From Candidatus Dormiibacterota bacterium (lineage in GTDB: Bacteria > Chloroflexota > Dormibacteria > Dormibacterales > Dormibacteraceae), in contig PLYD01000239.1 of the NCBI GenBank assembly GCA_003151665.1, positions 505 to 14,628 on the forward strand: a stretch of DNA of 14,124 bases, read 5' to 3'. A program made the position numbers and the translations under genes. How positions within the stretch are numbered: position 1 is the stretch's first letter; each line of letters begins with the position of its first letter. The notes under the pieces are model-generated. The model made no database searches. It saw only the letters and a program-made list of their open reading frames with translations, and was not told the origin of the DNA. Below are positions 9,016 to 14,124 of the stretch, one piece after another.

Positions 9016-10409
9016 CCCATCCACGTCGCCTCCCGCTCGAGTATTCGAGTGTCGTCTCAGTTGAAGGGCCGCTGCTGGTCGTTCGAGGCGTCGACGGTGT
9101 GGGTTGGGACGAGCAGGCGACCGTCAAGCTCGACTCTGGAGACCTCCGCCATGGACAGGTGCTCGAGGTCGATCGCGACCTGGCTGTCATCGAACTGTTC
9201 GAGGGCGGTGATGGGATCAAGCCGGACGCCGCGCGGGTGGCGTTCGCCGGCACTCCGATCCGTATCCCCGTTGGCGATGGCTGGTTGGGCCGGGTGTGCA
9301 ACGGCAGAGGCCAGGTGATCGACGGCGGGCCGCCCGTGATGGGCATGGAATGGCGCAATGTCGCGGGCAAGCCGATAAACCCTGCACAGCGAATGCCGCC
9401 TCGCGATCCGATCATCACCGGAGTCTCGGCGGTTGACGGCCTGGCCACCTTGGTGCGAGGCCAGAAGCTGCCCATCTTCTCAGTCGGCGGATTGCCTCAC
9501 TTGGAGCTTGCCGCGCAGATTGCCGCCCAGGCGACAGCGCCCGATACGAGCTTCCGCGTCATCTTCGCCGCAATGGGGATCACGAACGCCGATGCGGAGC
9601 TGGTTCGTGATGTTCTCGAGGAAAGGGCCAGCAAGGGCGAGCTCGCTCTCTTCATCAATTTGGCCAACGACCCGGTTGTCGAGCGCATTCTCGTGCCGCG
9701 CCTCGCGCTCACAGTTGCAGAACACCTTGCATTCGACCTTGATCACCACGTGCTGGTGGTCATGTGCGACATGACGAGCTACGCCGAGGCGGTGCGCGAG
9801 GCGGCGTCGGCCAGGGGCGAGATACCGGGACGCCGCGGTTATCCGGGCCACCTGTACAGCGATCTCGCATCCGTCTATGAGCGTTGCGGGCGGCTGAAAG
9901 GACACGGCGGTTCGATCACCCAGCTTCCGGTGCTCACCATGCCGGCGGGCGACATCACGCACCCGGTCCCCGACCTGACGGGCTACATCACCGAAGGACA
10001 GCTCGTGCTGTCCGAGGAGATGCAGGCGGCGGGTGTCTATCCCCCGTTTGAGCCGCTCAGCTCGCTATCCCGTCTGATGCGTAATGGCGCCGGTCAGGGC
10101 AGGACCCGGTCAGATCACTTGGCCGTGTCGGCGCAGACCTTCGCAGCTCTTGCGCGAGCCCGCGAAGTCCGGGAGCTCGAGGAGATGGTCGGATCCGATG
10201 CCCTATCGGAAACTGACCAGAGCTACCTGCGTTTCTCGAGTGCGCTCGAGCATTCGATGCTGAACCAGCGTCGAGATGAAATGCGCGAGCTTGACGACAC
10301 TCTCGGCCGGGCCTGGGAAGCGCTGTCGAAGCTACCCCGACGTGAGCTGACGATGCTGTCCCGAGAGCTGATCGACGAACACCTGAGCCAGAAAGGGGGC
10401 CCCGGATGA
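9012..10409 (+). CDS. ntpB: V-type ATPase regulatory subunit B
   Basis: This 465-residue protein is the usual length of the non-catalytic nucleotide-binding subunit that alternates with A in the head. It starts with an RLPLEYSSVVSVEGPLLVV barrel. The P-loop is replaced by LPIFSVGGLPHLELAAQIA near residue 155-170, as expected for B. Later come the diagnostic GEIPGRRGYPGHLYSDLASVYER, GSITQLPVLTMPAGDITHPVPDLTGYITEGQ and PLSSLSRLM, where R354 sits at the arginine-finger position. The start is GTG at 9012 in a GTGA overlap with A, and the end is an ATGA overlap with D. The pattern is complete with no sign of decay. Confidence 0.97.
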   Translation: MTHPRRLPLEYSSVVSVEGPLLVVRGVDGVGWDEQATVKLDSGDLRHGQVLEVDRDLAVIELFEGGDGIKPDAARVAFAGTPIRIPVGDGWLGRVCNGRGQVIDGGPPVMGMEWRNVAGKPINPAQRMPPRDPIITGVSAVDGLATLVRGQKLPIFSVGGLPHLELAAQIAAQATAPDTSFRVIFAAMGITNADAELVRDVLEERASKGELALFINLANDPVVERILVPRLALTVAEHLAFDLDHHVLVVMCDMTSYAEAVREAASARGEIPGRRGYPGHLYSDLASVYERCGRLKGHGGSITQLPVLTMPAGDITHPVPDLTGYITEGQLVLSEEMQAAGVYPPFEPLSSLSRLMRNGAGQGRTRSDHLAVSAQTFAALARAREVRELEEMVGSDALSETDQSYLRFSSALEHSMLNQRRDEMRELDDTLGRAWEALSKLPRRELTMLSRELIDEHLSQKGGPG

Positions 10410-11026
10410 GGCTGCGCCACCCTGCTGGAAGAGCCGGCCGGATGTGGCTCGAGCATCGGGTCGAGGTTGCCACCAGGGGCGCCGGCCTGCTCGATAAGAA
10501 GCGACGTGCGCTGGTGCAGGAGCATCGGCGCCTACGAGTCCTGTCGCGGGAGACCGGGGCCGAGTGGAGCAGGACTGCTGGTGAGGCGGAGCTCTGGCTC
10601 AACCGCTCCGCAGTCATGGCCGGAGAGGAGAAGGTCGCTCTGCTCGTGGCGCGGCATCCCCAGGCCCAGGTAACAGTACGCTGGCGAAGCTCGATGGGCG
10701 TGGCGTTCGCGTCGGAAGCGACCATCGATCTTGGAGCGTGCCCTCATGATGTTTCAGGCGGCTCCGCCGCCGCGGACCTGGCCGTGGCGTCGTCCCGCGT
10801 CGCGGTTGAAGCCGCCGTCAAGGATGCAGTTGCGCGCTCAGCGCTCAAGCGCATCAGCGGCGAGCTCGCTCTTACCGCGCGCCGTCAGCGCGCGCTGGAA
10901 CGCCGATGGCTTCCAGCGCTGACTGCGGCGGCCAAGCACCTGAATGGAGCCCTTGACGAGCTCGAGCGCGAAGAGACGACGCGCGCGGTCTGGGCCAGGC
11001 GTCGCCAACAAAGGCCGGGGTTGTGA
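10406..11026 (+). CDS. ntpD: V-type ATPase central shaft subunit D
   Basis: This 206-residue protein consists of two long helices that form the rotor axle inside A3B3. The N-terminal helix has ATRGAGLLDKKRRALVQEH, matching the family's 'a..G..lLk.Kr..L'. The C-terminal helix has ELALTARRQRALERRWLPAL...LDELEREETTRAVWARR, matching the 'rRrvNALe...iP.l.....i...LeE.ERe' block, though the usual RVNALE reads RQRALE. Length is normal. The start overlaps the B stop (ATGA) after an AAAGGGGG stretch. The stop overlaps the start of the next gene, so the stress protein is translated from the same message. Confidence 0.92.
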   Translation: MRLRHPAGRAGRMWLEHRVEVATRGAGLLDKKRRALVQEHRRLRVLSRETGAEWSRTAGEAELWLNRSAVMAGEEKVALLVARHPQAQVTVRWRSSMGVAFASEATIDLGACPHDVSGGSAAADLAVASSRVAVEAAVKDAVARSALKRISGELALTARRQRALERRWLPALTAAAKHLNGALDELEREETTRAVWARRRQQRPGL

Positions 11027-11466
11027 TGGAGACGCGACGGCTGTTGGTCTGTGTAGACGGTTCGCGCGCATCACTGGAGGCGGCTCGAGTGGCGATCGAT
11101 CTGGCCAAGCGTTGGGGTAGCCAGGTTCGCGCCGTTTACGTCGTGGAAAACGCTGGGCTCGACGGTTCGACCGACGCGGATCTTGCCGCGCGACTGCGAG
11201 AGAGCGGCCGCGCCATACTGTCGCGCATCGCGGCCATGGGGGCCGATCAGGGAGTCAATTTAGTGCAGGGGTTACTAGAGGGCGTTCCGTTTGACACCAT
11301 TCTCGATGACGCGCGTGCGTGGAAGGCGGACATCGTGATCATGGGAAGAACCGGTCGCACGGGGCCCGGTCGTGCCTTGCTGGGCAGCGAAGCCGAGCGG
11401 GTGCTCGAATTCACCGACAGACCAGTGCTGATCGTGCCAACCCTCGAGGGTCCTATACAACAGTGA
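11023..11466 (+). CDS. Universal stress protein (UspA family), ATP-binding type
   Basis: This 147-residue protein is a single UspA domain. It has an N-terminal RRLLVCVDGSRASLEAARVAIDLA strand-helix, KADIVIMGRTG in the C-terminal half, and the nucleotide-binding signature G-x2-G-x9-G-S at residues 108-122, followed by the final DRPVLIVP strand. Proteins with this signature bind ATP and often accumulate in starvation, hypoxia or membrane-energy stress. The start may be GTG 11023 (GTGA overlap) or the adjacent in-frame ATG 11026 (TGATG overlap); both couple it to subunit D. Being the last gene of the V-ATPase operon suggests it is made together with the pump. A direct interaction is only a hypothesis. 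Confidence 0.92.
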   Translation: MMETRRLLVCVDGSRASLEAARVAIDLAKRWGSQVRAVYVVENAGLDGSTDADLAARLRESGRAILSRIAAMGADQGVNLVQGLLEGVPFDTILDDARAWKADIVIMGRTGRTGPGRALLGSEAERVLEFTDRPVLIVPTLEGPIQQ

Positions 11467-11475
11467 CTCCTAGGC

Positions 11476-11523
11476 GGGCAGGCACAAGCGCTGGCGCCGG
11501 TAGCCTTTGCTTTGCACCTGCCT
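11476..11523. terminator. Possible terminator between convergent UspA and pncA
   Basis: An imperfect inverted repeat lies in the 90-bp gap between two converging genes. GGGCAGG at 11476-11482 pairs with CCTGCC-T at 11517-11523, and CAA/TTG pairs continue inside across a two-base mismatch. A GGCGCC-centred element sits in the loop. There is no clean T-run on either strand, only T-rich sequence after 11536, so this is a weak call. Confidence 0.3.
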
Positions 11524-11556
11524 CGATTGAGTAGCCGCTTGTTTTGGTCCTTGTTG

Positions 11557-12144
11557 CTAGACGACCTTGACGCCTGCGGCGGTGAGCTCGGAGAGCGTCC
11601 GCTCGCCGTCGCCGGGATTCAGGTCGACTGCCCGGATCCCCTCCCGGAGCACTGTCGTGTCCAGGCCGGCCGCCACCGCGTCATGGGCTGTGGCGCCGAC
11701 GCAGTAGTCGGTCGCCAGTCCCATCACTACCACGCTGCCGATCGGCATCTCGCGCAGCAGTGAGCCGAGCGCCGTCGACTTCTTGTCGCCGGAGCGCGGA
11801 TCCTTGACGGTGAATCCGCTGTAACCGTCCTCGCCGCCGGCTCCTTTGCGGATCACCTCGCCATGGACCAGCAGGCCAGGATGAAGCTCGGCGCCCCAGG
11901 TGCCGCCCACGCAGTGGACGGGCCAGATGCCGCCGTCCTTCTGGAAATGTGGCGTCGATTCCGGGTGCCAGTCCTGCGTGTAGAAGACCGGCGATCCGGC
12001 CGCCAGCGCACGCTCGATCTCGCGATTGGCCACTTGCACGACCTCTTCTCCGCCTCTTACGTAGAGCGCCCCACTGGGGTCGGCGAAGTCGTTCTGGACG
12101 TCGACCACGATGAGCGCGGTGTTCCGCTCGAAGTCCACCGTCAT
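11557..12144 (-). CDS. pncA: Nicotinamidase (isochorismatase-like hydrolase)
   Basis: This 195-residue protein converts nicotinamide to nicotinate and ammonia in NAD salvage. The catalytic triad is visible: D15 in LIVVDVQNDF, K100 in VIRKGAG and C148 in GLATDYCVGAT. Metal ligands D58, H60 and H66 occur in TQDWHPESTPHF, together with WPVHCVGG. All match PncA-type nicotinamidases better than other isochorismatase relatives. The frame is open further upstream, but ATG 12144 gives the normal protein start and lies in an ATGA overlap with the prs stop, so the longer version is rejected. Translation probably depends on prs. Nicotinate is next joined to PRPP, the product of the upstream gene; no nicotinate phosphoribosyltransferase lies in the window. 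Confidence 0.93.
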   Translation of the reverse strand: MTVDFERNTALIVVDVQNDFADPSGALYVRGGEEVVQVANREIERALAAGSPVFYTQDWHPESTPHFQKDGGIWPVHCVGGTWGAELHPGLLVHGEVIRKGAGGEDGYSGFTVKDPRSGDKKSTALGSLLREMPIGSVVVMGLATDYCVGATAHDAVAAGLDTTVLREGIRAVDLNPGDGERTLSELTAAGVKVV

Positions 12145-13148
12145 CGGCGTGGCCCTGCGCGCGGCTGGCTTATCGCGGTCCGCCGGTCGGACGGCGAGGA
12201 CAACGCGCTGATGCTCTCGCCGCGATGAGCGCGCCCGATCGCCTCGGCGAAGAGCGGGGCGACGGAGACGGTGCGCACGGTATGCGGAAGCGGCCATGGA
12301 TGCCCTTCGATGCTGTCCGTCACCAACAGCTGCTCGATCGGGCTCGCTTCCAGGACTTCTCGCGCCTCGGTCGAGAACACGCCATGCGTGACCGCGGCCA
12401 TAACCGAGACGGCTCCCTTCTCGACCAGCTTGCGCGCCGTTTGGACCAGCGTGTGCCCTGAGATGACGAAGTCGTCGACGATGAGTGCATTGCGACCGCG
12501 GACTTCGCCGATCACATCCAACACCTCAGCCCTCTCCTGGTGGCCGGTGCGGCGCTTGTCTGCGATGGCCAGCGGCGCATCGAGCCGCGCCGCGTAATCC
12601 CGCGCTCGCTTCACAAAGCCGCTGTCGGGCGAAACGACTGTCAGGTCGGACGGCGCCCAACGCCTGATGACATCGCACATGACGCCGACCGCGCGCAGCT
12701 CATCCACGGGTCGCGTGAAGAAGCCCTGAACCTGAGGCGAATGAAGGTCGAGCATGATCACCGCGTCGGCGCCGGCGTTCTGGATCATGTCAGTGCAGAC
12801 CCGGGCGCGAATCGAAGTCCGGGGTTGGTCGAGCTTGTCTCCTTTGGCGTAGTTGAAATAGGGGATTACCGCGGTGACGGTCGCGGCGCTCGCCCGCTTG
12901 AGCGCATCGAGCCAGAACGTGAGCTCGATGAGTTGATCGTTGGCGGGGAAGATGGTCGACTGCACGATGAAGGTGTCGCGGCCACGTACGTTCTCATCGA
13001 TCCGAACGAAGATGCCGCCCTCCGAGAAACGCAGCACTTCGGCGGCCCCCTGAGGGCGTCCGAGGCGATCGCAGATGGCCCCGCCCAGGCTCGTGCTCGC
13101 CGTGCCGATGAAGGTCAACGGCCCGTCGCGATCCCCGGTTTGCCTCAC
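12141..13148 (-). CDS. prs: Ribose-phosphate pyrophosphokinase (PRPP synthetase)
   Basis: This 335-residue protein makes PRPP from ribose 5-phosphate and ATP. Motifs in order are RIDENVRGRDTFIVQST, ELTFWLDALKRASA, VIPYFNYAKGDKLDQPRTSI (a variant of the usual YARQDRK loop), MLDLHSPQVQGFF with the metal-binding DLH, ADKRR, and the PRPP-binding loop ALIVDDFVISGHTL (usually 'vDDiisTGgT'). The protein should end near FAEAIGRAHRGESISAL, but about 20 Arg/Ser/Pro-rich residues follow before the stop, which overlaps pncA by ATGA. The GTG start at 13148 has GAGGG about nine bases upstream. The variant loops are conservative, so the protein is probably active. Confidence 0.93.
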   Translation of the reverse strand: MRQTGDRDGPLTFIGTASTSLGGAICDRLGRPQGAAEVLRFSEGGIFVRIDENVRGRDTFIVQSTIFPANDQLIELTFWLDALKRASAATVTAVIPYFNYAKGDKLDQPRTSIRARVCTDMIQNAGADAVIMLDLHSPQVQGFFTRPVDELRAVGVMCDVIRRWAPSDLTVVSPDSGFVKRARDYAARLDAPLAIADKRRTGHQERAEVLDVIGEVRGRNALIVDDFVISGHTLVQTARKLVEKGAVSVMAAVTHGVFSTEAREVLEASPIEQLLVTDSIEGHPWPLPHTVRTVSVAPLFAEAIGRAHRGESISALSSPSDRRTAISQPRAGPRR

Positions 13149-13210
13149 GAGCAGATTCCCTCAAGCCGAGCCTGATCCGAACCCACCCTGCCTTCACGTG
13201 CCGTCTGGAC

Positions 13211-13221
13211 CTCATAACGTC
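13211..13221 (+). repeat. Direct repeat CTCATAACGTC, copy 1
   Basis: The 11-base sequence CTCATAACGTC recurs exactly at 13362-13372. Both copies are followed by TTGAAG, after a 13-base GGGC/GCCC hairpin in copy 1 and after only three bases in copy 2. The copies flank the central stem of the candidate leader RNA. Confidence 0.6.
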
Positions 13222-13361
13222 GGGCATTCGGCCCTTGAAGGCTGGCGTGGCGGCCGGTACCCTGAAGTCGGTTCCGGGAGTTGATGGGCAAGGGCCGGGG
13301 CGAACACCCGCAAGGGAGGGATGCTTGAGCCTCAAATCCACGACTTACCCGGGACCAATGT

Positions 13362-13372
13362 CTCATAACGTC
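13362..13372 (+). repeat. Direct repeat CTCATAACGTC, copy 2
   Basis: This is an exact second copy of the 11-mer, followed by TGC and TTGAAG. It lies immediately 3' of the closing stem of the candidate RNA. Confidence 0.6.
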
Positions 13373-13460
13373 TGCTTGAAGCTCCTCATCTACTTGCATG
13401 CCACGACCTCGTGGGTGATTGGCTTTCGGGAACCCCTGGATCACTTGTACCTGACACTCT

Positions 13461-13483
13461 GACCGGCGCACCCGGCGCCGGTC
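13461..13483 (+). terminator. Perfect 9-bp GC hairpin between candidate RNA and hpf (attenuator or terminator-like)
   Basis: GACCGGCGC (13461-13469) and GCGCCGGTC (13475-13483) form a perfect stem with the five-base loop ACCCG. No T-run follows, so it is not a canonical intrinsic terminator. It may be a processing stop, an attenuator or an operator in front of hpf. Confidence 0.45.
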
Positions 13484-13546
13484 CCTACATCAGAGGGCCG
13501 GACGGCACTGGCTGACGATGCCTGAGCGGTCAATGATCGGACCGAA

Positions 13547-13858
13547 GTGGAAGTGGCCGTTCACGATCGCACGCACAGCCTCGCGAGCGACCTCCGCGCC
13601 CATGTCGAGAACAAGGTGTCGGGGCTCGCCGATCATTTCGACTTGATCTCGGTGGCCGAGGTCGAGTTTGATCGCGACCTGAAGAAGAGGCGAGAGCCGC
13701 TGCACGTCGTCAAAGTCACGCTGCACCTCGTGGGCCACCGCCTCCGCGATCTGCGAGCGAGCGAAACCGGTCTCGATCAGCGCGCGACATTTGACCGGGC
13801 GGTCGAAAAGATCGACGGCGAGCTCACTCGAATGAAAGAGCGGGTCAAGGCGCATTGA
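13547..13858 (+). CDS. hpf: Ribosome hibernation promoting factor, short form (HPF/RaiA)
   Basis: This 103-residue protein has the single beta-alpha-beta-beta-beta-alpha domain of HPF/RaiA proteins. [31 protein letters not shown] is followed by a VEFDRDLKK...[16 protein letters not shown] sheet region and a C-terminal [22 protein letters not shown] helix with conserved Asp and basic residues. The factor binds the 30S decoding area and inactivates ribosomes in stationary phase; the short form lacks the dimerisation domain of long HPF. GTG 13547 is chosen because it gives the normal N-terminus; an in-frame stop lies at 13523 and no ATG lies between. The ribosome binding site is weak. It is followed after 18 bp by groL, so the two are probably co-transcribed. 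Confidence 0.85.
   Translation: MEVAVHDRTHSLASDLRAHVENKVSGLADHFDLISVAEVEFDRDLKKRREPLHVVKVTLHLVGHRLRDLRASETGLDQRATFDRAVEKIDGELTRMKERVKAH

Positions 13859-14124
<266 letters not shown>

Larger units (their letters stand above)
13207..13450 (+). ncRNA. Candidate structured leader RNA upstream of hpf (raiA-motif-like?)
   Basis: This is the core of the 398-bp gene-free stretch 13149-13546, in which I see no convincing protein. A 9-bp stem pairs GGTTCCGGG (13270-13278) with CCCGGGACC (13348-13356). It encloses a GNRA hairpin CCC-GCAA-GGG (13307-13316), a GGGGCGAA purine run and a possible TTGA/TCAA hairpin. Further stems are GGGC/GCCC (13222-13234), CCACG/CGTGG (13401-13414) and GGTGAT/ATCACT (13414-13445). 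The GCAA loop and one U-G pair make sense only as plus-strand RNA. The next gene is a RaiA/HPF homolog, exactly where the known raiA-motif RNA class occurs; some segments also resemble the c-di-AMP (ydaO/yuaA) riboswitch. The limits are approximate and the class is unproven. Confidence 0.5.

Noticed and set aside
7288..10409. F-type ATPase alpha and beta subunits
   Set aside because: The A insert region, GERGNE in A, the degenerate P-loop and ITHPVPDLTGYITEGQ in B, and subunits C, D, E, I and K all define a V-type enzyme.
13210..13227. CTCATAA resembling a CAU anticodon loop, hence a possible tRNA
   Set aside because: Flanking bases do not pair as an anticodon stem in either copy, and no T-arm or acceptor stem is found.
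13270..13375. A confident c-di-AMP (ydaO/yuaA) riboswitch
   Set aside because: Several segments align by eye, but the conserved GUCAGCUAACC-type segment is poorly matched and the downstream genes are not usual targets. Kept only as an alternative to a raiA-like RNA.
13235..13462. Possible 75-residue plus-strand protein in the hpf leader
   Set aside because: There is no ribosome binding site or recognisable domain, and it overlaps strong RNA secondary structure.

Overview
The window is GC-rich and almost completely coding. It has tight gene packing, many GTG starts and repeated ATGA/GTGA stop-start overlaps. No ribosomal RNA is present, so taxonomy is a guess. A bacterial V-type ATPase with a clostridial-style K subunit, a GroEL N-terminus of Chloroflexota/Actinobacteria type and the high GC together suggest an uncultured Chloroflexota-like lineage such as Candidatus Dormibacterota. 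Confidence in that placement is low.

Layout. (1) Positions 1-2186, plus strand: the 3' part of a B-family-like heme-copper oxidase subunit I, a CtaG/DUF1404-like membrane protein and a CopD-like membrane protein. This looks like a terminal oxidase or NO reductase module with copper handling. (2) Positions 2337-3232, minus strand: a two-gene unit of a small CBS-pair protein and a DinB/DUF664-like protein, joined by a GTGA overlap. (3) Positions 3233-3386: a divergent intergenic region with two good inverted repeats. (4) Positions 3387-11466, plus strand: a complete V-type ATPase operon in the order G/H, C, I, K, F, E, A, B, D, followed with a stop-start overlap by a universal stress protein. 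(5) Positions 11557-13148, minus strand: prs and pncA, coupled by an ATGA overlap. (6) Positions 13149-13546: a 398-bp non-coding region rich in RNA-like secondary structure. (7) Positions 13547-14124, plus strand: a short ribosome hibernation factor gene (hpf/raiA) followed by the start of groL, which runs off the window.

The genes share themes of bioenergetics and stress or dormancy. These are a respiratory enzyme with copper insertion factors, an ion-pumping rotary ATPase tied to an ATP-binding-type stress protein, an adenine-nucleotide-sensor type CBS protein, PRPP and nicotinamide salvage, ribosome hibernation and a chaperonin.

The two items most worth follow-up are the structured leader upstream of hpf, a candidate raiA-motif-like non-coding RNA, and the oxidase subunit I. 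The latter keeps all visible histidine ligands but has Asn where the active-site cross-linked Tyr of oxygen reductases is expected.
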